Positions 28,700-37,049 of a DNA stretch of 64,000 nt are shown piece by piece. The translations under genes and the position numbers were made by a program. The notes below the pieces were generated by a model. It was not told the origin of the DNA. It did no database searches and was given only the letters and a program-made list of their open reading frames with translations. The number at the start of each line of letters is the position of its first letter. The stretch's first letter is position 1. The DNA lies in assembly GCF_016745425.1 (NCBI RefSeq), contig NZ_JAERVK010000006.1:124001-188000 (forward strand), in the 5' to 3' direction. The DNA comes from Candidatus Methylomicrobium oryzae. Lineage in GTDB: Bacteria; Pseudomonadota; Gammaproteobacteria; Methylococcales; Methylomonadaceae.

Positions 28700-29550
28700 C
28701 TTTCCAGAAGCCAATAAGTGCCGCCCAGGGCGGCGATCAGCAAGCCGGTGGCGAATACGTGAAAAGCGCCGACATCGTGAAAATCGAACACGATGATCTT
28801 TCGCGCCACCGCCATCAGCGCCGTCGCGACGACCAGTTTGACCGGAATCACATGACTCCGGATATACAGCGTGATATTGATGAAAATTTCTATCGCAATC
28901 AAGACGATCATGAACGAACCGAAAACCTGCAGGATTTGTTCCTTGTCCAGGTCTTGAAAAGGATGCCGCAAAAACTTCTCGTAGATCACAACGATCACGT
29001 CGAGCACGCTCCAGAGTATCGTGAATACCATCAGTATCGCCAGCAATTTGACGCTGTATCGGATCACCCTGTGCATCACCACGATGAACCGGTCCTCGTC
29101 CTCGAGCGACAGTTCCTCATGCGAAAGGCGCTTTTGTTCGACCTGCCGGATATGGCTCAGCAGATGGCTGAATAGATTGGCCTTGCCGCCGAATTCGCCA
29201 TCCTTGTAGCCTTCGTCGAAAAATTGATTGATGCCGGGGACTTCCGCAAGATCTTCACGTCCTAAGTGCTTAAAGCCCATGGTCCAGTCCGCATATTCGC
29301 GCCGGTCAATCTGTTTTCTCTCCAGCACGTGCAGGGCGCTATGGCGGCCATCGCGTTTGATCACTTCCAGAAGCGCATTTAAGTCATGCTCTTCGCCTTC
29401 CAGCACCTGGACAAAAATACCATTGTTATACAATAACATACCGGTGATGCCCTTATCCGCATTCCGGGCACGGGCGACCCGCAAAATATCCGCCAGATCG
29501 TCCGTGGTCATCGGGCGGGTCGCGGTACTGATATAAGACAACTGCAGCAT
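28675..29550 (-). CDS. BLUF blue-light sensor fused to a PsiE-like membrane domain
   Basis: A 291-residue protein of two parts. Residues 1-98 are a BLUF flavin domain with Tyr6, Asn30, Gln48 and the Trp89/Met91 pair that tune FAD hydrogen bonding. Residues 165-285 hold about four transmembrane helices. They include LDVIVVIYEKFL, the amphipathic charged loop, and KLVVATALMAVARKIIVFD, which match the PsiE (phosphate-starvation-inducible) family. A linker of about 65 residues connects them. Blue light is therefore likely to control a PsiE membrane domain of unknown activity. This is an unusual output, since BLUF usually pairs with EAL, cyclase or short partners. It converges on the GT39 gene; no Pho box is visible upstream. 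Confidence 0.86.
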   Translation of the reverse strand: MLQLSYISTATRPMTTDDLADILRVARARNADKGITGMLLYNNGIFVQVLEGEEHDLNALLEVIKRDGRHSALHVLERKQIDRREYADWTMGFKHLGREDLAEVPGINQFFDEGYKDGEFGGKANLFSHLLSHIRQVEQKRLSHEELSLEDEDRFIVVMHRVIRYSVKLLAILMVFTILWSVLDVIVVIYEKFLRHPFQDLDKEQILQVFGSFMIVLIAIEIFINITLYIRSHVIPVKLVVATALMAVARKIIVFDFHDVGAFHVFATGLLIAALGGTYWLLEREFNPHAD

Positions 29551-29629
29551 GACGAATCACTCTCTCTTTAGTCTGATTTTCAAACTCTAATATGGCTCAA
29601 GCCGGTCCCCGTCTTCTTCCAGATCAGGC

Positions 29630-31255
29630 TTAACGGATCAACATTCGTTGCAGCGGACTGCCGCTGTCGATCGTGATCTGCTGCCGGCTTTCGAGCGCGG
29701 CGCATTGGCCGAGCAAATCGGCGACCTGCCCTTGCTGTTCGGCCTGCAAACCTTTCATCCGATCGATCGCCGCCAAGGCTTCGGAACCGATCGACGCAAA
29801 CGCCTGCGCCAGCCCTTTTTGCAAGCCGCGCAGTGCGCTGGCCTGCAGCGAGGGCTTCAGTTTTTTGGCGATGAACCAGGGCGTCAGCCAGCTGATCGCG
29901 ACTACCAGGCTGCTGTGAATCAGAAAGTCGACGCCCAGATACGCCAGATGGGTTTCGTTGCTGTGCCGATAACCGGTAAATACCTGATAACCGACCCAGC
30001 TCAGGGCCGCCAGCGGCAGCAGGATTTCGGCGATGCGCGCCCCGCTCAGCAAAGTCCGCTGCAGGGCATTGCCGGGATTGGCGAGAGATTGTCTCACCGC
30101 CAGTTCGCTCTGGGTTTCGATGATTTTCGGCGCTTTTTCGCGGAGCGGAGCCAACTGCCGCTTGAGCGGCAGCGCCGGAATGCCGCGCTGTTCGGCCTGC
30201 AGCACGAACTCGTCGAGAGCATCGTCGAACCGGGCTTTCGCCCAGGAGTCCCATAATAGCGCATCGGCCTGAGTTGAAGGATATTTTCCGCTCGTCGGAT
30301 TGGTCAGCAAGCCGACCGCATGTTCCGCATAATAATCGGCCAATTGCCTGACCGGCCAGGCGAAGCCTTCCTGCAGCAATTGCCCGGTACGCTGCCATTG
30401 CTGCTGCCAAAGCGGAGAAAGCTCCCGGGATGCCGCATCGCCGCCACCCAAAGCCTGCCGGTATTGTTCCAGCGTGTAGCGAAGCTCGTCGAGGCGGGCC
30501 TTAAGCCCGCGTTGTTCGAGCTGCTGTACGGTATGTTCGTTGGCCAGCTCGGTGAGCATCTTTGCCAAGGCGCTGAATTCGTCTTCCTGCCCGTCTTCCG
30601 CGCAGATCGTCTTGAAAATGATCGGCTCGACGAAACCGGCCTTGCTCAGCTGGCGTTTGAAGTCCTCGAATTGTTCCGGTTGGCCGCGGTCCCACTGATT
30701 CAAAACGAACAACCAAGCGTGCCGCGCTCCTTCCGCCAGCAGCAGCCGCCAGGCCTTTTCGTCGCGGTAGCGTTCCGGGCTAACTACATAGATCAGTATA
30801 TCGATATGCGGCAACCATTCCAGCACCAGATGCCGGTTGGTCTGGTCGATACTGTCGAAATCGGGCATGTCGATCCAGATGATATGCCGTTTCGCCTCGT
30901 CGTCGTGCTGCGCGACCTTTACGCTGGCGATCGGCAGATTCTCGGGCAAATGCCGGAGCGCGACCGAACGGTGATGAAACAGAGTCACTTCGCGCGACGT
31001 CGGCCGCTCGATGCCGGTTTTGGCGATGGCCTTGCCGGCCAGCCGATTCAACAATGAACTTTTGCCGACGCCGGTACCGCCCATGAACGCGACCAGCAAA
31101 GGTCTGCCCTGCCCTTGGCCGAACAAGGCGCTCGGCGTACCGGCCTGCGGAAGACTTCCCTGTTCCAGCATTTCCCGGGCGATCCAGCCTGCCTCCACCG
31201 CCTGCGCGGCCCACTGGCGGGTATGATCCACCAAATCAGAGTAATCGTAAGCCAT
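29630..31255 (-). CDS. Dynamin-like/HSR1-type GTPase with C-terminal membrane segment (second of pair)
   Basis: A 541-residue GTPase. G1 is GGTGVGKSS (about 58-66), G3 is DMPD in WIDMPDFDSID, and G4 is NQWD. The middle is long and helical, with hydrophobic segments about 410-475 (ILLPLAALSWVGYQVF and SSLVVAISWLTPWFI) and a helical tail. This resembles membrane-bound bacterial dynamin-like or YfjP/YeeP-related GTPases. The ATG lies inside the 3' end of the partner GTPase gene (20-base overlap), so the two are translationally coupled. The role (membrane remodelling or stress) is inferred from family only. Confidence 0.85.
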   Translation of the reverse strand: MAYDYSDLVDHTRQWAAQAVEAGWIAREMLEQGSLPQAGTPSALFGQGQGRPLLVAFMGGTGVGKSSLLNRLAGKAIAKTGIERPTSREVTLFHHRSVALRHLPENLPIASVKVAQHDDEAKRHIIWIDMPDFDSIDQTNRHLVLEWLPHIDILIYVVSPERYRDEKAWRLLLAEGARHAWLFVLNQWDRGQPEQFEDFKRQLSKAGFVEPIIFKTICAEDGQEDEFSALAKMLTELANEHTVQQLEQRGLKARLDELRYTLEQYRQALGGGDAASRELSPLWQQQWQRTGQLLQEGFAWPVRQLADYYAEHAVGLLTNPTSGKYPSTQADALLWDSWAKARFDDALDEFVLQAEQRGIPALPLKRQLAPLREKAPKIIETQSELAVRQSLANPGNALQRTLLSGARIAEILLPLAALSWVGYQVFTGYRHSNETHLAYLGVDFLIHSSLVVAISWLTPWFIAKKLKPSLQASALRGLQKGLAQAFASIGSEALAAIDRMKGLQAEQQGQVADLLGQCAALESRQQITIDSGSPLQRMLIR

Positions 31256-32987
31256 GACGTTTTTCCTTCAGATGGTTTTCCGCTTCCTGTAATTGCTCGG
31301 GCGTAATGTTGAAGTGCGCCAGGGCGGACAATTGCTGCGGCAAAGCCACCAATTTGTCACGCAGCGCTTCGACGAACAGCGCCTGTTTGACTTGGTGCAA
31401 CTGGTTTCTTTTCAGATCGGCCTCGACGCTGTGCATATAACTGCCGATCGCGCTTTCGGCCAGCAGCGATGTCACTGTCAGCATCGAGGGGGCGATCACC
31501 AGATCGTGGACCCCGATCCCGCCGGTATGCAAGGTCAACGCAATCACCGCCGCATCGGTCGTTGCCCGGGTCGCGCGCAGGCTGTTCAGTAGTAAAGGCT
31601 GCTCCTGCAGCTTACGGTACAATCGGTGCGCGGCGCTTTCGACATCCTGCTGGAAAGTCTGGTGATAATGTTTGACCGCCCCGTCGAAGCCGGCCAACAG
31701 TTCCTGGCGCCGGCTGCGCAGAAGTGCGCCCATATCCTTCCACCACAGGCGTTGCTGATGCTCCTCGGCCTTGTCGCGCAGTTTGTCGGTCATCTGCAGC
31801 AAGGCGTGCTCGGCGATCTGGTTTAGAAGCGCAACCTCATGGCTGGCATCGGTCAGCAAAGTCTTCTTGCGGCCGAGCTTCATCAACTGCCTGACCGGCC
31901 AGGTCAACGCCCGGCGCGTGCCGGCCAATATCCCCGCCAGCCCCGGAATTTCGAGCAGGGTCAGCAGTTCGGCCATCGCGACCTGAAAGGTTTCGTAGTG
32001 GTGCGGATGGTTCAGATAGTCGCGCTGATAATTGTCCAGCGCCTGTTTGATCGTTTGGTCGAGCAACTGATGCCAGTCTCTCAGCGCCTGATGCTCCTGC
32101 GTAACGGGCTCCAGCCATTGCGGCCAGTAATATTGGAGCAATTCCTGCTCGTAGCGGGCATGTTTCTTGTAGGACACCTGAGCAGCGAGCTGCGACAGCA
32201 GCGATCGCTGCGCCTCCGGCCAGACCGGCAGGCCCGATTGCTTGTCATAGTACAGCGGTACGACTTCCGGAAATTCGTCCTTTCGGGCCAGCAGCCACTT
32301 TTCCTTCAAGGAATGCACGATCAGCGCTTCCGAGCCCTCGCTGAGCTTGTTCAGGCAGATCACGGTCGGCTGGCGTAAAACTTCCAGAACGGACATCATG
32401 TCCCAGACCGACTGATCCGCGTATTTTTCCTTGCTGACCACCAGCACGATTACATCGGCCAGCGCCATGGTCCGGATTACACCTTCGCGGTAGGTCGACG
32501 AATCGATCGAATCGAAATCGGGCGTATCCCACAGCACGCATTCGGGCAGCAGCAAAGAATGCGCTCCCGGTTCGGATAGCGCAAAGCAGTCATGCCGATC
32601 TTTGCTCAATTGCTCGGGCAAGAGTTGCTGGAAACGCCCGAAGTAGCGCTGCAAGCCGCTGCAATCCTCGCGCCTGACCCGGTGGCAGAAGCCTTGCGGA
32701 TGCACCGTATAGCCCGCCAGGGGGCTCACCCCGGCGGCATCGGACTGAAGCAGCACGTTCACCAGCGAGCTCTTGCCCGCCTGCGTCGGCCCTACCACGG
32801 CAATCTGCAGAGGCGGCAACGGCTTGGAATCGATCAGCGCGCCTTTGCGTAAAAAGGCTTCCGCCAGCAGCAGCTGATCGATGCGGTGCCGGTAAACCGC
32901 CTTGGCGGATTCGAGATGGGCCTGCTGTAAAATCGTCTGGTAACGCTGCTTCAGTAGTTGGATAAATTCCAGCATAAGGGATTGCAT
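31236..32987 (-). CDS. Dynamin-like/HSR1-type GTPase (first of pair)
   Basis: A 583-residue GTPase. G1 is GPTQAGKSSL (about 65-74), G3 is DTPDFDSID, and G4 is LNKLS (weak). A long helical stalk-like region follows, and the segment about 470-520 is hydrophobic/amphipathic (VIALTLHTGGIGVHDLVIAPSML). It is first in a two-gene operon and overlaps its partner by 20 bases. The pair share order and the DSID switch segment, so they probably arose by duplication and may act as a heteromer, as tandem bacterial dynamins do. An alternative start at Met5 is possible; no strong Shine-Dalgarno is visible for either. Confidence 0.84.
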   Translation of the reverse strand: MQSLMLEFIQLLKQRYQTILQQAHLESAKAVYRHRIDQLLLAEAFLRKGALIDSKPLPPLQIAVVGPTQAGKSSLVNVLLQSDAAGVSPLAGYTVHPQGFCHRVRREDCSGLQRYFGRFQQLLPEQLSKDRHDCFALSEPGAHSLLLPECVLWDTPDFDSIDSSTYREGVIRTMALADVIVLVVSKEKYADQSVWDMMSVLEVLRQPTVICLNKLSEGSEALIVHSLKEKWLLARKDEFPEVVPLYYDKQSGLPVWPEAQRSLLSQLAAQVSYKKHARYEQELLQYYWPQWLEPVTQEHQALRDWHQLLDQTIKQALDNYQRDYLNHPHHYETFQVAMAELLTLLEIPGLAGILAGTRRALTWPVRQLMKLGRKKTLLTDASHEVALLNQIAEHALLQMTDKLRDKAEEHQQRLWWKDMGALLRSRRQELLAGFDGAVKHYHQTFQQDVESAAHRLYRKLQEQPLLLNSLRATRATTDAAVIALTLHTGGIGVHDLVIAPSMLTVTSLLAESAIGSYMHSVEADLKRNQLHQVKQALFVEALRDKLVALPQQLSALAHFNITPEQLQEAENHLKEKRHGLRLL

Positions 32988-33099
32988 GGGTTATAATTGC
33001 CGATCATTTTACCGAGTTTTTTGAAGATCGGACGTTATAAATAAACAATAAAAAGCCAATATCCTTAACATCGATCCGTAATTCCATCGAGGCAACCTA

Positions 33100-33528
33100 A
33101 TGAAAAAAATTTCCCTATTCCTGATTTTTATTCTGAGTTGTGTCCTTTTGTCCGCCTGCGGCAGAAGCGACAAAGTCAACGGGCAAAATATCCGGACTGC
33201 GTATAAGTCCGTCAAAGTGTTGAAGGAACGGTTGCCGGCCGAGAAGCGCATCGAATTCGAAGTTTCCTTCTGGACCATTCGCGACGCCCAAAAAGCCGAC
33301 GCCGAGTTTTTGAATGCGGTCGACGGAAAAACCCCGCTGGAAATCATCGGCATGGGGCAAGAGATCTACCAGCAGCGGAAGAATGCCGGCTTCAAGGGCT
33401 ATGAGCAATATTCGAGCTGGGAAGACATGATCAACAAGTTCGGCCAGGAAAGATCGCAACAGGGCGCAATCAAGAAGGAAGACGCCAGGGATAAAGCAAA
33501 CGACGTACTTTATAACCTGAAGCGCTAA
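33100..33528 (+). CDS. Small predicted lipoprotein (DUF6694-like)
   Basis: A 142-residue protein with a lipoprotein signal: MKKISLFLIFILSCVLLSAC, Cys20 in a good LSAC lipobox, followed by Gly, so outer-membrane sorting is likely. The mature part is charged and helical. It resembles small DUF6694-type lipoproteins, though I hold that loosely. It lies alone between the GTPase pair (divergent) and glgC (convergent). The function is unknown. Confidence 0.82.
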   Translation: MKKISLFLIFILSCVLLSACGRSDKVNGQNIRTAYKSVKVLKERLPAEKRIEFEVSFWTIRDAQKADAEFLNAVDGKTPLEIIGMGQEIYQQRKNAGFKGYEQYSSWEDMINKFGQERSQQGAIKKEDARDKANDVLYNLKR

Positions 33529-33548
33529 CTAAAAAACAAACCGCTTGC

Positions 33549-33572
33549 GGATGGACCGTTTCCGGTCCATCC
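33549..33572. terminator. Hairpin between convergent lipoprotein and glgC genes
   Basis: GGATGGACCG and CGGTCCATCC form a perfect 10-bp stem with a four-base loop, 20 bases after the lipoprotein stop and 36 bases beyond the glgC stop. A T-rich stretch follows only on the minus strand, and late. It is probably a bidirectional transcription stop. Confidence 0.6.
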
Positions 33573-33608
33573 GGCCCGTATTCCCGCTTCAACCTGACCC
33601 GATGCGGG

Positions 33609-34826
33609 TCAAAAACGGTAGCCTTTCGGCACCACCGTCACCCCGCTTTCCGAAACCGTGAAACGGGCCGCATCGGCCACCGGATCGATGCCGATTTTCT
33701 CGCCGGGCGGTACGCTTACATACTTGTCGATGATGCAGCGTTTCAGCATTGCGCCGGCACCGACCTGCACGCCTTTGAATAGGATTGAATCCTCGACCAG
33801 CGCATCATCATCGACGCGAACCTGCGCCGAGAGAATGGAATGCCTGACCGTGCCGCCCATGATCACCGCTCCGCCGCAGATCAGCGAATTATCGAATTGA
33901 CCTGGGCGGCCCGAGAGACCGGGCGCCATCCTGGCCGGGGGATATTGGCCGGGATAAGTCCGGATCGGCCAATCGCTCTGATACAGATTGATCGGCGGCA
34001 CCGGCAGCAGCAAATCCATATTCGCCATGTAATACGAATCGACCGTGCCTACATCGCGCCAGTAACGGTCAGGCGTCACTCGCCCCTTCTCGCCGCCGAA
34101 ACGGTAGGCGAAAACGCGTTGCCGGCCGATCAGGCGCGGAATGATGTCTTTGCCGAAATCATGGCTCGATTCGGCAAGCTCGTGATCGAATTTCAACTCC
34201 CGGCAGAGCAAATCCATATCGAATACATAAATCCCCATCGAAACCAGCGTATGTTGCGAATCGTCGGGCAGCGCCTGGGGACAGGAAGGTTTCTCCCGAA
34301 ACCCCACAACGCGCTGAGACGAATCGATCGACATGACGCCGAAACCGCGGGCTTCCTCCAGCGGCACCTGCATGCAGGCAATCGTCAGTTCCGCTCCCTG
34401 CTCCTGGTGAAAATGCAGCAGGGCGGCGTAATCCATCCGGTAAATATGATCCCCCGACAATACCGCCACATAAGCGGCGCGGCTGCGCTCGAGCAGATAC
34501 AGGTTTTGCATGATCGCATCGGCGGTGCCCGCATACCAGGAATTACCGGTGCGCATCTGCGGCGGCACCGGGGTGATATACTCCGAAACTTCCGGATTGA
34601 AAATCGACCATCCGTCGCGCAGATGCTTTTGCAGGGAATGCGATTTGTATTGCGTCAGCACCAGAATACGCCGCAGTCCGGAATGCAGGCAGTTCGACAA
34701 GGTAAAATCGATGATCCGGTATTTGCCGCCGAAAGGTACACTCGGCTTGGCCCGCTCGGCGGTTAAAGGGTACAGTCTGGAGCCGGCGCCGCCGGCCAGA
34801 ATAATGGACAGGGTCTTGTCGAGCAT
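33609..34826 (-). CDS. glgC: Glucose-1-phosphate adenylyltransferase (ADP-glucose pyrophosphorylase)
   Basis: A 405-residue enzyme making ADP-glucose for glycogen. The N-terminal nucleotidyltransferase has LAGGAGSRLYPLT (about 10-22), KPSVPFGGKYRIIDF, and VLSGDHIYRMDY. The C-terminal left-handed beta-helix follows. I chose the ATG at 34826 because AAAGGA precedes it at good spacing and the protein then begins MLDKTLSIILAGG; the longer frame to 34874 has no such site. No other glg gene is adjacent. A 43-codon ORF lies upstream on the same strand. Confidence 0.96.
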   Translation of the reverse strand: MLDKTLSIILAGGAGSRLYPLTAERAKPSVPFGGKYRIIDFTLSNCLHSGLRRILVLTQYKSHSLQKHLRDGWSIFNPEVSEYITPVPPQMRTGNSWYAGTADAIMQNLYLLERSRAAYVAVLSGDHIYRMDYAALLHFHQEQGAELTIACMQVPLEEARGFGVMSIDSSQRVVGFREKPSCPQALPDDSQHTLVSMGIYVFDMDLLCRELKFDHELAESSHDFGKDIIPRLIGRQRVFAYRFGGEKGRVTPDRYWRDVGTVDSYYMANMDLLLPVPPINLYQSDWPIRTYPGQYPPARMAPGLSGRPGQFDNSLICGGAVIMGGTVRHSILSAQVRVDDDALVEDSILFKGVQVGAGAMLKRCIIDKYVSVPPGEKIGIDPVADAARFTVSESGVTVVPKGYRF

Positions 34827-34974
34827 GAAGTGTCCTTTCAGCCAAAACCTAACCTGGATAATATGAACGCGCAAGCTTTATTAATGCGTAAAGCTTTTCT
34901 CCTTACCAAACTTCAAACGAAACTTGGCAAGGAGGCTGGAAGTGTGGAAACAGCCGTGTTTCCGAAACTAAAAA

Positions 34975-35106
34975 TCAACCGCGACCGCCGTGTTTCCGTA
35001 GCGGACGGCAACGGGCCATTGCCAGGCTTTTTTGACGTGTAGCCAGTTCACGCCGATGCACTTCCATCAGCACCAAAAACAGGCAAAAAAATACAAAAGC
35101 AGCCAT
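34975..35106 (-). CDS. Small membrane protein ORF, 43 residues
   Basis: An ATG at 35106 follows a near-ideal AAGGAGATTGAG ribosome site. The peptide starts with a hydrophobic helix (residues 2-14, AAFVFFCLFLVLM), followed by a basic, Arg-rich tail. That is the layout of small single-span inner-membrane proteins. It lies 149 bases upstream of glgC on the same strand. No family is recognised. The strong ribosome site is the main support, and it could also be a leader peptide for glgC. Confidence 0.5.
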   Translation of the reverse strand: MAAFVFFCLFLVLMEVHRRELATRQKSLAMARCRPLRKHGGRG

Positions 35107-35545
35107 CTCAATCTCCTTCGTAGCTAATAACAGAAAATTGCCCAAGAAGCATTCTTCACCCTAAGGATATCAAGCATTAACTATGCCATTTCGATTACCG
35201 GCTTGATTTAGCCCCAGGAACCGAAATCATTTCAAAGCAGTTCAAACCGCCTGGAGCTTCAGCACCAAAACGGTGATTTCCCTTATGAAGCAGCATTATA
35301 TCAGTGCGCCACTGCACGGGTTTTAGATCCGGCAGATGGCCCCTCCGGGCCGCCTGCTTCAAAATTTCCTTATTTTTTAGTTATCCGCTGTTTCAGAATA
35401 GTTCACCCGAAACGTTTGATGTGTGAAAGGGAGCGCATACCGAAAGCAATTTGTCCTGCCGCAACGGCAAATAGCTTTGGTTTTGAATCAAACGCGCCCT
35501 TCAGAGTCAATTATTACCGTTCCCTACTCAAAACCGGCTTTCATT
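35107..35545. other. Intergenic interval before the CBS gene
   Basis: It is mostly AT-rich non-coding DNA. GCAGATGGCCC and GGGCCGCCTGC (35332-35357) form an imperfect hairpin with a four-base loop. A T-rich stretch follows it on the plus strand, so it resembles a terminator with no gene in front of it. No other feature is supported. Confidence 0.5.
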
Positions 35546-35995
35546 ATGACGCTTAAAACCTTATGCAATCGTGAGGTTCTGGTGGCGTATAAGGACGACA
35601 CCCTCTTCGATGCCGCCGCGCTGATGCGTCAATATCATGTCGGCGATGTAATTATAGTGGAAGAACGCGACGGCTTGCGCTATCCGGTCGGAATCGTGAC
35701 GGACAGGGATATCGTAATCGAAGTGATCGCAAAAGAACTCGCAATCGATGCGATTACGGTAGGGGATCTGATGTGCCGCGAACTGGTACTGGCGCAGGAA
35801 GACGACGACCTGCTCGACGCGATTCGATTGATGCGTCAAAAGGGCGTCAGGCGGCTGCCGGTCGTCAATAAAAGCGGCGTTCTCGTGGGCATCTTTGCTG
35901 CCGACGATCTGATCGAGTTGATCGCGGAACAGTTACAAGCCATGGCCGGGTTAATCGGCAAGGAACAAGCACAGGAAAAACAGTACCGATATTGA
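35546..35995 (+). CDS. Two-CBS-domain protein
   Basis: A 149-residue protein made almost entirely of a Bateman module. The first CBS ends YPVGIVTDRDIVIEV and the second has RLPVVNKSGVLVGIFAADDL. Such stand-alone CBS pairs bind adenosine nucleotides or SAM and regulate partner proteins; no partner is adjacent. I chose the ATG at 35546, where homology begins (MTLKTLCNREV). The frame is open 123 bases further upstream but that part looks non-coding. The ribosome site is weak. Confidence 0.87.
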   Translation: MTLKTLCNREVLVAYKDDTLFDAAALMRQYHVGDVIIVEERDGLRYPVGIVTDRDIVIEVIAKELAIDAITVGDLMCRELVLAQEDDDLLDAIRLMRQKGVRRLPVVNKSGVLVGIFAADDLIELIAEQLQAMAGLIGKEQAQEKQYRY

Positions 35996-36147
35996 TACAC
36001 GCCTCCTACGTTTTTCTTATCGAAGTTTTCGCGGCAAAACCGGCCTGCTTTCCGGGGCATCCGAAAGCCTGCCTGCGGTTAATCCGGATACCGCCAAAAT
36101 AAACCGCTTCGACAGCGGGCAGATCCAGTTCTTAGTTTTCCTTTTTT

Positions 36148-36176
36148 CTGTCATCGAAGTGTCATCCGTCTGTCAC
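36148..36176 (+). promoter_or_regulatory. Pho box (PhoB-binding repeats) upstream of olsBA
   Basis: CTGTCAT, GTGTCAT and CTGTCAC are spaced exactly 11 bases apart, with four-base spacers. This is the tandem direct-repeat layout of the PhoB site (consensus CTGTCAT repeats). Another CTGACAT-like element lies near 36204. The site is about 80 bases before olsB, so phosphate-starvation induction is likely. A matching -10 is not certain. Confidence 0.78.
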
Positions 36177-36257
36177 ACAGCGTTAACGCTTTCGACACGG
36201 AACTGACATCTTGCTCCCGTAATTTATCGGTATCTCTTAATAGCCCGAGCAAAGCCG

Positions 36258-37049
36258 ATGAAAAATCTCAATCAGGAGACTTGCCAACCCGCCGCCAAAC
36301 GCTTCAGCAGTTTTATTGCGGATTCGGAAGCAATGATTAAAGCCGCGCAGGCACTTCGCTACCGTGTCTTCGCGCGGGAAATGGGCGCCCGGCTCAAGTC
36401 CGCTGCCGAAGAACTGGATTATGACGAAATCGATACGTACTGCGATCACCTGATCGTTTACGACAACCAGAAAAACAAGATCGCCGGTTATACGCGCCTG
36501 TTGAATCATGAACAGGCGCAATTGCTCGGCCGCTTTTATTCTCAGGATGAATTCGACCTGAGCCCGATTCTGGCACTGCCCGGCCGGTTCCTCGAAATCG
36601 GCCGTACCTGCGTCGATCCGGATTACCGGGGCGGCGCAGTGTTGACGACCCTGTGGTCGGCGCTCGCGCAGTATGCGAGCGAAGGCGGTTATCGCTATTT
36701 ACTGGGCTGCGCCAGCATCACGCCGGGCCCGAGCGGGTATGCGGTGGATGCCGTCTTTCGGCATATCGACCGGAAAAACATCGCGCCGGCATCTTTGAAA
36801 ACCGTCCCGGCCATCCCGGTGCCGGCGCATTTGCGCTGCCAGCGCGACGAATCGGGCATTCCGCCGCTACTGAAAGCCTATCTGCGTTTCGGCGCATTGG
36901 TCTGCGCCGAACCGTTTTGGGACGAAAGCTTCAACTGTATGGATCTTCTGATGCTGCTGCCGCTCGAACAGCTGGAGCAGCGTTACAGCAAGCACTACCT
37001 GAGAGACAGCCAGAGCGCCAATGAAAGCGAAACTTCGGCTCTACTCTAA
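36258..37049 (+). CDS. olsB: Ornithine-lipid N-acyltransferase (OlsB-like GNAT)
   Basis: A 263-residue GNAT-fold protein of the acetyltransferase-5/hemolysin-like group. ALRYRVFAREMGARL (about 32-46), EIGRTCVDPDYRGG (about 113-126) and YLLGCASI are the family blocks. OlsB transfers a 3-hydroxyacyl group from ACP to ornithine, giving lyso-ornithine lipid. The next gene overlaps by 29 bases and is a PlsC-type acyltransferase, exactly the OlsA step, which supports the assignment. The upstream Pho box fits the known induction of ornithine lipids under phosphate limitation. Related GNATs use other amino acids, so glutamine or lysine lipids remain possible. Confidence 0.88.
   Translation: MKNLNQETCQPAAKRFSSFIADSEAMIKAAQALRYRVFAREMGARLKSAAEELDYDEIDTYCDHLIVYDNQKNKIAGYTRLLNHEQAQLLGRFYSQDEFDLSPILALPGRFLEIGRTCVDPDYRGGAVLTTLWSALAQYASEGGYRYLLGCASITPGPSGYAVDAVFRHIDRKNIAPASLKTVPAIPVPAHLRCQRDESGIPPLLKAYLRFGALVCAEPFWDESFNCMDLLMLLPLEQLEQRYSKHYLRDSQSANESETSALL

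Noticed and set aside
34830-35042. 70-codon plus-strand ORF overlapping the glgC start
   Set aside because: It lacks a ribosome site and overlaps both glgC and the better supported minus-strand small ORF.
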